From CAIJNA01 sp964516815 (lineage in GTDB: Bacteria; Campylobacterota; Campylobacteria; Campylobacterales; Arcobacteraceae), in NCBI GenBank assembly GCA_964516815.1, contig CAZEXK010000010.1, forward strand, positions 1 through 53,144: DNA of 53,144 nt, in the 5' to 3' direction. The notes under the pieces were generated by a model. That model was not told the origin of the DNA and ran no database searches. It worked only from the letters and a program-made list of their open reading frames with translations. The first letter of the stretch is position 1. Each line of letters starts with the position of its first letter. The translations under genes were made by a program, and so were the position numbers. Below are positions 35,561 to 44,886 of this stretch, piece after piece.

Positions 35561-35809
35561 TTATTTAGTGCTTTTACAATAAACAACAACTTTCATAATA
35601 TTACCATCATAAAAAAATCTATTGCTTTTTATTCTCCATCCTTTATTTTTTTGTATTACTATATCATCACAAGATATAGCTTTATTGTTATGAAAATCTA
35701 TGTATAGTTTTGCTCTTCTATCTTTTTCATAAAAACCATAAGCAACTATAGAAATTGAAAATAATACTATAAGTAAAAATTTTATTTGTTTAGATGAGAT
35801 TTTTAAAAT
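35561..35809 (-). CDS. Small single-helix protein with no canonical start codon
   Basis: After msrA on the minus strand, an 80-codon frame reads ILKISSKQIKFLLIVLFSIS, IVAYGFYEKDRRAKLYIDF, HNNKAISCDDIVIQKNKGWR, IKSNRFFYDGNIMKVVVYC, KSTK and stops at 35561. One membrane helix near residues 10-27 and a hydrophilic rest look like a real small exported protein. But an in-frame TAA lies just upstream and no ATG, GTG or TTG precedes the helix; only ATT (35809), ATC or ATA are available, and AAAAAGG abuts the ATT. Either a non-canonical start or a start lost by mutation. Confidence 0.45.
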   Translation of the reverse strand: MLKISSKQIKFLLIVLFSISIVAYGFYEKDRRAKLYIDFHNNKAISCDDIVIQKNKGWRIKSNRFFYDGNIMKVVVYCKSTK

Positions 35810-36297
35810 ACCTTTTTATATGTATGACAATATGGTTGCTTTGATGTTTTTGTATAATAATCTTGATGATAATCTTCAGCTTTATAAAATTTAAAATCAA
35901 CTGCAGGTATAAGTTTTGTTGCAACAAAATATGATTTTTCTTGTAGTTGTTGTATTAGCTCTTGTATAGTTTCTTTTTGATTGACACTATTATATAAAAC
36001 TGCTGATAAATATTGACTTCCTATATCTGGACCTTGTCCATTTATCTGTGTAAAATCATGTATTTCAAAAAATAATATTGCTAATTGTTTATAAGAAACA
36101 ATATTCTCATCATAATTAACTTCTACAACTTCTAAATGTCCAGTTTGACCTGTACATATTGATGCATAATCTGGATTTGTTGTATGTCCACCCATATATC
36201 CACTAACAGCATCAGTAACGCCATTAATTTTTTCAAAATGCCATTCTACACCCCAAAAACAACCAGCTGCAAAATATGCTTTTTTAATATTGCTCAA
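35803..36297 (-). CDS. msrA: Peptide methionine sulfoxide reductase A
   Basis: Reduces methionine-S-sulfoxide. The catalytic motif AGCFWGVEWHFEKINGV (about 11-27) contains the active Cys13; VSGYMGGHTTNPDY, GHLEVVEV and FFEIHDFTQINGQGPDIGSQY are standard. 164 residues. It overlaps msrB by 4 bp (msrB first), so the two stereospecific reductases are made together. No signal peptide is visible, so cytoplasmic. Confidence 0.95.
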   Translation of the reverse strand: MSNIKKAYFAAGCFWGVEWHFEKINGVTDAVSGYMGGHTTNPDYASICTGQTGHLEVVEVNYDENIVSYKQLAILFFEIHDFTQINGQGPDIGSQYLSAVLYNSVNQKETIQELIQQLQEKSYFVATKLIPAVDFKFYKAEDYHQDYYTKTSKQPYCHTYKKVF

Positions 36298-36656
36298 GAA
36301 TTCATCTTAAAGTCAATAGAAACTGAATTTACACAATGTCTAGTATTTTTAGAAGTAAAACCTTCACCTTCAAATACATGTCCTAAATGTCCATTACAAT
36401 TTGCACATACGATTTCTATTCTTCTACCATCTGCATCAGGTATTCTTTTTACGCTATTATTTATATCATCATCAAAACTTGGCCACCCACATCCACTTGA
36501 AAATTTCATTTGTGAAGTGTATAGTTTTGCATCACATTGTTTACATACATATATACCTTCATGATTATGATCATTAAACTTTCCAGATCCTGGCATCTCT
36601 GTGCCTTTGTTTATGATGACTCTAATTTCTTCTTCGTTTAACTTATTATATGGCAT
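36294..36656 (-). CDS. msrB: Peptide methionine sulfoxide reductase B
   Basis: Reduces methionine-R-sulfoxide. Two zinc-binding CxxC pairs (CKQC and CANC), SGCGWPSFDDDI, GHLGHVFEGEGFTSKNTRHC with the catalytic Cys in RHCVNS near residue 109, and the closing SIDF. 120 residues, a little shorter than usual. Upstream partner of msrA. The start is ATG 36656 (MPYNKLNEEEIRVI). Confidence 0.95.
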   Translation of the reverse strand: MPYNKLNEEEIRVIINKGTEMPGSGKFNDHNHEGIYVCKQCDAKLYTSQMKFSSGCGWPSFDDDINNSVKRIPDADGRRIEIVCANCNGHLGHVFEGEGFTSKNTRHCVNSVSIDFKMNS

Positions 36657-36705
36657 ATTTTTTCCTTCATAATAAAATATTTATTAATATTCTTAGTCTT
36701 TAATT

Positions 36706-36942
36706 TTAATCTTCATTCATTTCATCAAATTCTTTTTCTTTAGCTAAAACCCATTCTTTCATATCATTTGGATTTTTCATTGATGTGAAAAATTCTTTCA
36801 TGGCATTTGCGTGTGCTTCATCTCCTGATTCAAACATTTTTTGACTATGAGCTTTACTTTGTGTTGCTATTTCTTTAAAAGTGTTTGCTCTAAAAGCTTC
36901 ATCACAAGCCCCGCCTAAATCTTTGCATTTCATTGTTTTCAC
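36706..36942 (-). CDS. DUF1059 family protein
   Basis: 78 residues beginning MKTMKCKDLGGACDEAFRAN, the standard DUF1059 start with two conserved cysteines, then TFKEIATQSKAHSQKMFESGD and EAHANAMKEF. Function not established for the family. It lies 49 bp upstream of msrB on the same strand, so it may share transcription with the repair pair. The 125 bp to nth is a divergent promoter region. Confidence 0.85.
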   Translation of the reverse strand: MKTMKCKDLGGACDEAFRANTFKEIATQSKAHSQKMFESGDEAHANAMKEFFTSMKNPNDMKEWVLAKEKEFDEMNED

Positions 36943-37067
36943 ATTGTATCCTTTATAAAATTTTTTAAGTAAGTATGATACAATAAATTTTTAAAATTAA
37001 TCCTATTTTTATGTTAAAATATAAATTAATCAGTTACTTTTAATATTCAATACGCAAAAGGAACATT

Positions 37068-37721
37068 GTGCCAAAAAAAGCTACAAAAAAAGATATCTTA
37101 TTTATAAAAGAACATTTTGTAAATACTTATGCACAAGCAGTAACAGAACTTCAATATTCAAATGACTATGAACTTTTAATAGCAATAATACTATCGGCTC
37201 AATGTACAGATAAAAGAGTAAATATTATAAGTCCTGCATTATTTAAAAAATATCCAAATACACATACCTTAGCATATGCATCACTAGAAGAAGTAAAAGA
37301 ATTATTAAATACTTGTAGTTTTTTTAATAATAAAGCAAAAAATATTATTAAAATGGCATTGAGTGTTGAACAGCATCATGCAGGAATAATACCGACAAAT
37401 ATAAAAGATTTGATGAACTTAGCTGGAGTTGGAAATAAAACTGCAAAAGTATTTCTAATAGAAGCTTATGGAGCAAATCTTATGGCTGTTGATACTCATG
37501 TATTTAGAGTAGCACATAGATTAGGGTTAGCACAGGGGAAAACTGTTGAAATAATAGAAGAACAACTTGTAAAAAAACTAAAAAATGATTTGCACATATT
37601 TCATCAAGCTATGGTATTATTTGGAAGATATGTATGTAAAGCAGTTAATCCTGATTGTGGATCATGTGATTTAGTAAGTGTATGCAAAAGTAAAGGTAGG
37701 TTTAATGTAGATGGCAAGTAA
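37068..37721 (+). CDS. nth: Endonuclease III
   Basis: Base-excision repair glycosylase/AP lyase for oxidised pyrimidines. Helix-hairpin-helix LMNLAGVGNKTAKVFL (about 116-131) includes the catalytic lysine (GNK); catalytic aspartate in VDTHVFRVAHRLGL; four-cysteine [4Fe-4S] motif CKAVNPDCGSCDLVSVC (C-x6-C-x2-C-x5-C, about 194-210). 217 residues. GTG start at 37068 after AAAAGGAACATT. Overlaps the hydrolase gene by 11 bp. Confidence 0.95.
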   Translation: MPKKATKKDILFIKEHFVNTYAQAVTELQYSNDYELLIAIILSAQCTDKRVNIISPALFKKYPNTHTLAYASLEEVKELLNTCSFFNNKAKNIIKMALSVEQHHAGIIPTNIKDLMNLAGVGNKTAKVFLIEAYGANLMAVDTHVFRVAHRLGLAQGKTVEIIEEQLVKKLKNDLHIFHQAMVLFGRYVCKAVNPDCGSCDLVSVCKSKGRFNVDGK

Positions 37722-38421
37722 GTTAATACAATTAAATGAAAAAAGTTTTAATATCTCTTATGAACTTTTAAATATTAAAGAAAAAAAATCAATACTATTT
37801 TTGCATGGTTGGGCTAGTAACAAAGAGTTGATGAAACGGGCATTTTTAAATGAATTTAAAGATTGTAAACATATTTATCTTGATATGCCAGGTTTTGGTA
37901 AAAGTAATACCCAATATGCTTTAAAAACAAGTGATTATGCAAACATAGTAAAAGAGTTTTTACAACAAACTTCATTAAGTCCCGATATTATTGTTGGACA
38001 CTCTTTTGGTGGTAAAGTAGCAACATTATTAAAGCCAAATTTATTGGTTTTATTAAGTAGTGCTGGAATTTTAGAAGAAAAAAATGTAAAAACATTATTG
38101 ACTATTAGGATGGCAAAGGTGTTTAATAAATTTGGTTTAAAAAAAGTCACAAAACTTTTAAGAAGTAATGATGTAAATACTATGAGTGAAAATATGTATG
38201 AAACATTTAAAAATGTTATAGATGAAGATTTTTCAAATAAATTTAAAAACTATGAAGGTGAAGCTAAACTTTTTTGGGGAGTACACGATACTGCAACAAC
38301 TTTAAATGCAGGAAAATTAATGCATAAGCTTATAAAAAATAGCAAATTTTATTCTTATGATAGTGATCATTTTTTCTTTTTGAGATATGCAAATGATATT
38401 GCCAATAAGATAAATAAGTAA
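37711..38421 (+). CDS. Alpha/beta hydrolase
   Basis: 236 residues with alpha/beta-hydrolase motifs: SILFLHGWASN (oxyanion HG), DMPGFGKSN, nucleophile elbow GHSFGGK (Ser about residue 98), acid in FWGVHDTATT and the catalytic His in YDSDHFFFLRY. The substrate is not readable. Biotin-related esterases (BioH type) share this fold, and bioB is in the window 6.5 kb away, but that is only a possibility. Coupled to nth by overlap. Confidence 0.8.
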   Translation: MASKLIQLNEKSFNISYELLNIKEKKSILFLHGWASNKELMKRAFLNEFKDCKHIYLDMPGFGKSNTQYALKTSDYANIVKEFLQQTSLSPDIIVGHSFGGKVATLLKPNLLVLLSSAGILEEKNVKTLLTIRMAKVFNKFGLKKVTKLLRSNDVNTMSENMYETFKNVIDEDFSNKFKNYEGEAKLFWGVHDTATTLNAGKLMHKLIKNSKFYSYDSDHFFFLRYANDIANKINK

Positions 38422-38435
38422 AATATATATTTAAA

Positions 38436-39449
38436 CTATGTCTTTATACTCCAAGAAATACTTTGTCCAAAATACATAGGAACTACTGTTTCATTAAATC
38501 CATCATAAGATAAAGGGACAACAAAATTTTCTTTTATTAAAGTTACTTCTTTTTTACTCTTTGTCATATCATATATTTTACAAGCATTTGAACTAATAAA
38601 TGCATCTAAGTTATGTAATGAATCATTTTTTTCAAATAATTCCACTAAAACTTGTAATGCTATAGGAGCAGTAAATACACCAGCTGCACATCCACAAGCT
38701 TCTTTTTTGTGTTTTGGATGTGGAGCACTATCACTACCAAACATTATTTTTGCATTGCCACTTAAAGCTATTGCTAAAAGTGCATCTCTATCTTCACTTC
38801 TTTTTGCAATTGGCTTACAAAATAAATGAGGCTGTAACATACCACCTGCTACATCATCTAAAGTTATTATTAGATGCTGTAATGTAATAGTGGCATATAA
38901 GTTATCGTATTTTTGTACAAGTTCCACTGCATCTTTTGTTGTTATGTGTTCCATAATAATTTTAAGTTTGGGAAAAGAAGTTGCAAGTTCTTCATAAACA
39001 CTCATAAATTCAGATTCTCTATCCATAACAAAGCCATTTGTTTCTCCATGTACACATAAAGGAATACCAAGCTCAGCCATTGCATTAAATGTAGGTGCTA
39101 AAGTTTTAGTATCTATTGTTTGCACACCATCTTCGCTGTTAGTAGTAATACCAGCTGGGTATAATTTAATAGCAGATATTTCATCTTTTACATCTTGCAA
39201 AAACTCTTTAGTATATGCTTTAAAAAATAAAGTCATAAAAGGTATAAAGTCATCTGTATTACAAGCTTGTAGTATTCTATTTTTATAAGATATTACTTCT
39301 TCTTTAGTACTAATAACTGGCACAAGATTTGGCATTATAATAGCCCCAGCAAACGTTTGAGAAGTAAGTGGAGCTACAAGTTTTAACATATCATTATCTC
39401 TTAAATGAAGGTGCATATCAAAAGGAGATGTTAAAGTTAATTCTTTCAT
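38436..39449 (-). CDS. pyrC: Dihydroorotase
   Basis: Third step of pyrimidine synthesis. Metal ligands DMHLHLRDNDML (about 11-22), the carboxylated lysine region AIKLYPAGITTNSEDGV, PLCVHGET, IIMEHITT, and MFGSDSAPHPKHKKE with the catalytic aspartate. 337 residues fits the class II (PyrC) type. Its ATG overlaps the tkt stop (TAATG). Confidence 0.96.
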   Translation of the reverse strand: MKELTLTSPFDMHLHLRDNDMLKLVAPLTSQTFAGAIIMPNLVPVISTKEEVISYKNRILQACNTDDFIPFMTLFFKAYTKEFLQDVKDEISAIKLYPAGITTNSEDGVQTIDTKTLAPTFNAMAELGIPLCVHGETNGFVMDRESEFMSVYEELATSFPKLKIIMEHITTKDAVELVQKYDNLYATITLQHLIITLDDVAGGMLQPHLFCKPIAKRSEDRDALLAIALSGNAKIMFGSDSAPHPKHKKEACGCAAGVFTAPIALQVLVELFEKNDSLHNLDAFISSNACKIYDMTKSKKEVTLIKENFVVPLSYDGFNETVVPMYFGQSISWSIKT

Positions 39450-41398
39450 TATTTATTCGCGTTTACTATACTAGCAATTTTAGTTTTTAGTTTTTCTTGA
39501 GTAAACCCAAACTTATCAAATAAGTCATTTGCAGGTGCAGATCCACCAAAAGTATTCATACCTATAACTTCATTTGCAAACTTATACCATTCCATAGATG
39601 AACTCATTTCAACTGCAATTTTAAAAGTGTTTGGTTCAATAATAGTATCAATATATTTTTTATCTTGTTCAACTAATAAATCAAAACAAGGAACAGAAAC
39701 AATATTACAAATAATATTCTCATCATTAAATAAAGCACATGACACTTGTAGTATTTCCATTACTTCACTACCACTTGCTATTAAAGTAACTGTTGCGTTT
39801 TCTCTTTGTTTTAATAAATAACCACCATTATGAACATCTCCAAATGAAATTTTATTTTTTAATGTCATAAGTTTTTGCCTTGAACAAACAAAAGCAGTAG
39901 GAGCTGACATGGTAAGTGCTTTTTTCCAACATTTTACATTTTCACTAGCATCAGCTGGTCTAAATGTGTAAAAGTTTGGCATTGCTCTAAATTGTGCTAA
40001 TTGTTCTATAGGTTGGTGTGTTGCACCATCTTCACCAACACCAATTGAATCATGTGTCCATATGAAATGTTGTGAAATATTTGACAAGGCAGCAACTCTT
40101 GCAGCTGGTTTTAAATAATCAGAAAAAATGAAAAAAGTTGCAGAATATACTTTGAATAGCCCATATAAATTCATAGCATTACAAATAGCAGCCATAGAAT
40201 GTTCTTTTATACCAAAGTGAATATTTCTACCTTTGGGGAAATCTCCAAATCCAATAAGCTCAGTTTTATTTGATGGAGCTAAATCAGCACTACCACCAAG
40301 AAATGAAGGTACAGCTTTTGCAATTGCATTTAATATTTTGTGATTTGAATCTCTTGTAGCTATCATAGAATCTTCTTCAAAATCTGGGTACTGTATTTTG
40401 GAATAATCAGGATTTAAAAGTGCGTTTAAAGTTTCATTTTGTTCGCTTAATGGTAAATCTTTTTTAACTAATTTATTCCAAGCCTTGCTTAATAACTCTC
40501 CACTTTGAAGTTTATTAAAAGCTTCTTTAACATCGTTTGGTATTACAAATGATTGCTCAGGATCAAATCCAGCTTTTTGTTTAGATAAGGCTAGTTCATC
40601 AACACCTAATGGAGCTCCATGAGTATGATGAGAACCTTCAAGAGTAGCAGCACCTTTACCAATTGATGTTCTTGCAATTATTAAAGTAGGTTTATTAGAT
40701 GTTCTTGATGATTCAAGTGCATTTGTGATTTCATCAAAATTATGTCCATCTATTGTTATTACATCAAAATTGATAGCCTCAAATCTTTTTTTAACATCTT
40801 CACTCCAAGCAATTGCAATATCACCTTCAATTGTGATATCGTTTGAATCGTAAATTAGAGTTAAGTTTGATGTTTGTTGATGTCCTGCTGTTGATAATGC
40901 TTCATAAGATATTCCTTCTTGCAAATCACCATCACCACATAAACAATATACATGATGATCAATTACTTGTGCAGAAGTTGAGTTTAAACAATGTTTAGCA
41001 TATTTTGAAGCCAATGCAAAACCAACAGCATTTGCAATTCCTTGTCCAAGTGGTCCTGTTGTTATTTCTATACCATGAGTATGACCATTTTCTGGATGAC
41101 CTGGTGTTAAAGAATCTAATTGTCTAAATTGCTTTAAATCTTCTACACTTAAGTTATATCCCCAAAGATGTAATAAAGAATAAATCATAGCAGAAGCATG
41201 ACCGCCTGAAAATACTAATCTATCTCTATTTAACCATGAGTCATTATTTGGATCAAGTTTTAAAAACGATGACAAAACAGTAACAATATCAGCCATTCCC
41301 ATAGGAGCACCAGGGTGTCCACTATTTGCTTGTTGCACCATATCTGCTGCTAAAAATCTAATTGTATCTGCTTGTTTTTGTAGTAATTGTTTAGACAA
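39449..41398 (-). CDS. tkt: Transketolase
   Basis: Thiamine-diphosphate enzyme of the non-oxidative pentose phosphate path. GHPGAPMGMADIV near the N-terminus, the ThDP motif CGDGDLQEGISYEALSTAGH to NDITIEGD (about 153-190), ITTGPLGQGIANAVG, and in the second half THDSIGVGEDGATHQPIEQL with RPADASE. 649 residues. First gene of tkt-pyrC. It supplies sedoheptulose-7-phosphate, the substrate of GmhA, and depends on the thiamine salvage seen nearby. Confidence 0.96.
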   Translation of the reverse strand: MSKQLLQKQADTIRFLAADMVQQANSGHPGAPMGMADIVTVLSSFLKLDPNNDSWLNRDRLVFSGGHASAMIYSLLHLWGYNLSVEDLKQFRQLDSLTPGHPENGHTHGIEITTGPLGQGIANAVGFALASKYAKHCLNSTSAQVIDHHVYCLCGDGDLQEGISYEALSTAGHQQTSNLTLIYDSNDITIEGDIAIAWSEDVKKRFEAINFDVITIDGHNFDEITNALESSRTSNKPTLIIARTSIGKGAATLEGSHHTHGAPLGVDELALSKQKAGFDPEQSFVIPNDVKEAFNKLQSGELLSKAWNKLVKKDLPLSEQNETLNALLNPDYSKIQYPDFEEDSMIATRDSNHKILNAIAKAVPSFLGGSADLAPSNKTELIGFGDFPKGRNIHFGIKEHSMAAICNAMNLYGLFKVYSATFFIFSDYLKPAARVAALSNISQHFIWTHDSIGVGEDGATHQPIEQLAQFRAMPNFYTFRPADASENVKCWKKALTMSAPTAFVCSRQKLMTLKNKISFGDVHNGGYLLKQRENATVTLIASGSEVMEILQVSCALFNDENIICNIVSVPCFDLLVEQDKKYIDTIIEPNTFKIAVEMSSSMEWYKFANEVIGMNTFGGSAPANDLFDKFGFTQEKLKTKIASIVNANK

Positions 41399-41485
41399 TT
41401 TTAATTCCTATATATGTATATTTTGCATATTATATCTAATATATAGTAAATACTTGATTGTGTTGGATTTGTATTTTTTATATAG

Positions 41486-41692
41486 TTAAATTAATTTTTT
41501 TAATAAACGTATATATTGTAAAGCACTATCTTGACTTTGTCCTCCTGAATTAAAATGAATATGAATTTTATTTTTTGGAGTTTTTGGATTGCCTATTGAG
41601 GGAATGGCAATATCATTTACTGCTATGTTCAAATTTTTTAATTCATCAAAATAGTTTCCTAATTTACCTATTACGCTTAGTGAAATTTTCAT
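41486..41692 (-). CDS. Small protein of unknown function
   Basis: 68 residues from ATG 41692, which has AAAGGA 5 bases upstream; the frame also runs back to 41731 but without a better start. Sequence MKISLSVIGKLGNYFDELKN then a proline/lysine-rich turn (IGNPKTPKNKIHIHFNSG) and SALQYIRLLKKLI. No signal or membrane segment. Not recognised. Lies between tkt and the divergent topA promoter region. Confidence 0.5.
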   Translation of the reverse strand: MKISLSVIGKLGNYFDELKNLNIAVNDIAIPSIGNPKTPKNKIHIHFNSGGQSQDSALQYIRLLKKLI

Positions 41693-41883
41693 AACAATCC
41701 TTTGTAAAAGTCTGTTAATTAAATATATCAAAATTATACATACTTATATTTTTTTAAAGTTAAAATGAAAGTTGTAGAAATATTAATTACAATTATACAC
41801 ATTATTATTAATATAAGAAATATATAAATTTAAATTATTTTATGATATAGTTCGTTTTATAAAACTATATAATAGGTAAAGAA

Positions 41884-44316
41884 TTGAAAAACTTAGTAAT
41901 CGTAGAGTCACCAGCAAAAGCTAGAACAATTTCAAAATTTTTAGGAAGTGAGTATAAGGTATTGGCTTCTATGGGTCATGTAAGAGATCTCCCTAAATCT
42001 AAACTTGGGTTTGATCCTGATGATAATTTTAAACCACAGTATGCAATTAGTCGTGATAAGACAAAAATAATAACAGAGTTAAAAAAGAATATAGATAAAA
42101 ATACAACAATTTATCTAGCAGCAGATGAGGATAGAGAAGGTGAAGCCATTGCTTGGCATTTGATTCCTGCACTTAAAATAAGTAAAAACCCTATAAAAAG
42201 AATAGTATTTCATGAGATTACTAAAACTGCAATCCTAGAAGCATTGTCAAACCCAAGAGATGTTAATCAACATCTAGTGGATGCACAACAAGCAAGAAGA
42301 ATTTTAGATAGAGCAGTAGGATATAAGTTATCACCTTTGATATGGAAAAAAGTTAGATATGGTCTAAGTGCAGGTAGAGTACAAAGTGTAGCAGTGAGAA
42401 TCATAGTTGATAAAGAAAGAGAAATTGAAGCATTTGAACCAGTTGAATTCTGGAAAATTAAACTAGATATATTAGAAAAGCCAGAATTTAAAGCAGAACT
42501 ATCTAAAATAAACAATAAAACGGCAAAAGTTAAAAATGAAGAAGAATCAATTATTATTGAAAACTCATGTAATAAAGGTGAATATTTACTAAATGACATT
42601 GAAGAAAAACAGAGTAAACGAAATCCAGCAGCTCCATTTACAACTTCTACATTACAACAAGAAGCTAGTAGAAAAGCTGGTTTTGGAGTAAAACAAACTA
42701 TGATTGTTGCTCAACAATTATATGAAGGTAGTGTTACAATTCCAGGTCATACTGGTGGTTTGATTACTTATATGAGAACTGATAGTGTTAACTTATCGTC
42801 ATTAGCAACAAGCTCAGCTAAAAAAGTAATAATAAAAGAATTTGGTGAAGAGTATTGTTTAGATAAGCCAAGGTTTTATAAGGGCAAAGGAAATGCACAA
42901 GATGCTCATGAAGCTATAAGACCTATTAATATGGCATTGAAACCAAGTGATATTGAACAATACCTAGATTATAGTCAGTTTAGATTGTATTCATTGATTT
43001 GGAAAAGAACTATAGCAACACAAATGTCACAAGCTATTATTGCAAATACTACATATAAAATTAGTGCTGGAAAAGATAAGGAATATGAATTTACTGCTAA
43101 AGGTACGAAAATAATTTTTTCTGGTTTTATGAAAGCATATACAGAAGGAAGTGATGATCCAGAAGCTAGTTTAGATAATACAGAAAAATTTTTACCTAAT
43201 GTACAAAAAGAAACTATATTTAAAAAAACTCACATTAACAGTGAACAAAACTTTACTAAACCACCAGCTAGATATACAGAAGCATCTCTTGTAAAAAAAT
43301 TAGAAAACGAAGGTATTGGAAGACCATCTACTTATGCACCAACAATAGCGACAATTCAAAGTAGAGAATATATTATTAAAAATGAAGATAAAAAATTATC
43401 GCCAACATTAATAGGAACAGTTGTAAATGATTTTTTAGTTGAGCATTTTGGAAATATACTTGACTTAGGTTTTACTGCTAAAGTTGAAGAAAAGTTTGAT
43501 GAAATTGCAGAAGGTAAAATTGCTTGGCAAACAGTAATGCAAAATTTTTACAGTGATTTTGTAAAAAATGTGGAAGACAAAGAGCAAAATGCTCCAAGAG
43601 CAAAATTTTCAGATATTAGAGAGCTTGGTAATGATCCAAAAACTTCATTATTAATAACAGCAAGAGTAGGACAATATGGGCCTTATGTTCAATTAGGTGC
43701 TAAAAATGAAGAGACAGGAGAAAAACCAAAAATCGCTTCTATACCTAAAGAAATTTCAGTAAATAATATTACAATGGATGAAGCTTTAGTATTATTACAA
43801 CTTCCTAAAATACTAGGTAAAGATGAAAATGACAATGATGTAAAAGTTGCCATTGGAAGATTTGGACCTTATTTACAAGTTAAATCAGTATTTTTTACTT
43901 TAAAAGAATATAACCCTTATAAAATAAATATAAAAGAAGCCTTAGAAGTTATTGCTCAAATTAAAATTGAAAAAGCAAAAGCCTTACTAAAGGATTTTCC
44001 TGATGAAGAAATACAAATAATTGTTGGAAGATTTGGTCCATATATTAAACATGCAAAGAAAAATTATAAATTGCCAAAAGAATTAGATGAACAAGATATT
44101 AAAGCCTTGAGTTTAGATGAAGTAAAAGAAATAATGAAAAATCAGCCAAAAAAAAGTGCAAGAAAAGCCAGCACAAAAAAAGCTCCTGATAAAAAATCTA
44201 CTAGAAAAAAAGTCACAAAACCAGCTAGTAAAACAACAACAAAAACAATAAAAGCAAGTGGAAATAAAAAAAGAGCACCTACAAAAACTACAACTACAAA
44301 AAAGAAAAGTACATAA
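41884..44316 (+). CDS. topA: DNA topoisomerase I
   Basis: Type IA topoisomerase that relaxes negative supercoils. TOPRIM domain with IVESPAKARTISKFLG and LAADEDREGEAIAWHL (about 75-90); active tyrosine in GLITYMRTDSVNL (about 298). The C-terminal part has GRFGPY-type repeats (QYGPYVQLG, GRFGPYLQV, GRFGPYIKH) and no cysteines at all, so the zinc ribbons of many bacterial TopA proteins are missing. The last ~65 residues are a Lys/Ala/Thr/Ser-rich tail like histone H1. TTG start at 41884 with AGG 8 bases upstream. A candidate TATAAT (41868-41873) is close to the start. Confidence 0.95.
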   Translation: MKNLVIVESPAKARTISKFLGSEYKVLASMGHVRDLPKSKLGFDPDDNFKPQYAISRDKTKIITELKKNIDKNTTIYLAADEDREGEAIAWHLIPALKISKNPIKRIVFHEITKTAILEALSNPRDVNQHLVDAQQARRILDRAVGYKLSPLIWKKVRYGLSAGRVQSVAVRIIVDKEREIEAFEPVEFWKIKLDILEKPEFKAELSKINNKTAKVKNEEESIIIENSCNKGEYLLNDIEEKQSKRNPAAPFTTSTLQQEASRKAGFGVKQTMIVAQQLYEGSVTIPGHTGGLITYMRTDSVNLSSLATSSAKKVIIKEFGEEYCLDKPRFYKGKGNAQDAHEAIRPINMALKPSDIEQYLDYSQFRLYSLIWKRTIATQMSQAIIANTTYKISAGKDKEYEFTAKGTKIIFSGFMKAYTEGSDDPEASLDNTEKFLPNVQKETIFKKTHINSEQNFTKPPARYTEASLVKKLENEGIGRPSTYAPTIATIQSREYIIKNEDKKLSPTLIGTVVNDFLVEHFGNILDLGFTAKVEEKFDEIAEGKIAWQTVMQNFYSDFVKNVEDKEQNAPRAKFSDIRELGNDPKTSLLITARVGQYGPYVQLGAKNEETGEKPKIASIPKEISVNNITMDEALVLLQLPKILGKDENDNDVKVAIGRFGPYLQVKSVFFTLKEYNPYKINIKEALEVIAQIKIEKAKALLKDFPDEEIQIIVGRFGPYIKHAKKNYKLPKELDEQDIKALSLDEVKEIMKNQPKKSARKASTKKAPDKKSTRKKVTKPASKTTTKTIKASGNKKRAPTKTTTTKKKST

Positions 44317-44318
44317 TA

Positions 44319-44834
44319 ATGAAAATTGCTATTATGTCAGATACTCATAAAAAAACGTCTATGATGTCTGATGCTTTGACTTTATTAAAAAATAAAGGTG
44401 CACAATATTTAATACATGCAGGTGATTTAGTATTAAAAGAAAACCTAGAAGTTCTAAAAAACTCAGGTTTAATTTATACTAGTGTTTTTGGTAATAATGA
44501 TTATAATTTAATTAAATATCAAGATGAATACAATATAAATCAAGAACCTTACTATTTTAAAATAAAAGATTCAACATTTAAACTTATGCATATCCCAACT
44601 TTTATGACTTCAGACAGCAATGTGATAATATATGGTCATACTCATGATTTCACTCATGAATATAAAAATGATACTTTATTTTTAAACCCTGGTGAAATTT
44701 GTGCTAGAAATAAACCTTTAAGCCAATGTGTTTTATTAGAAATTAATAAAGAAGAATATATTATAGATTATTATTTTAAAGAAGTTTTACATAATGATAT
44801 ATGGCAAAATATACAGTACAAATATAAAAGATAA
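44319..44834 (+). CDS. YfcE-family metallophosphoesterase
   Basis: 171 residues with calcineurin-like motifs: SDTHKK (about 7-12), HAGDLV, FGNNDY and IYGHTHDF with NPGE. This combination matches the YfcE/MJ0936 phosphodiesterase group. In vivo substrate not known. Two bp after topA. Confidence 0.85.
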   Translation: MKIAIMSDTHKKTSMMSDALTLLKNKGAQYLIHAGDLVLKENLEVLKNSGLIYTSVFGNNDYNLIKYQDEYNINQEPYYFKIKDSTFKLMHIPTFMTSDSNVIIYGHTHDFTHEYKNDTLFLNPGEICARNKPLSQCVLLEINKEEYIIDYYFKEVLHNDIWQNIQYKYKR

Positions 44835-44886
44835 TTATTAAATATAATAAATACATAAATTTAATAATAATAAAAAAAGAAGTAAT

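Noticed and set aside
37711..38421. Naming the alpha/beta hydrolase BioH or BioV
   Set aside because: Fold and triad are generic and it is linked to nth rather than to biotin genes; substrate cannot be inferred.
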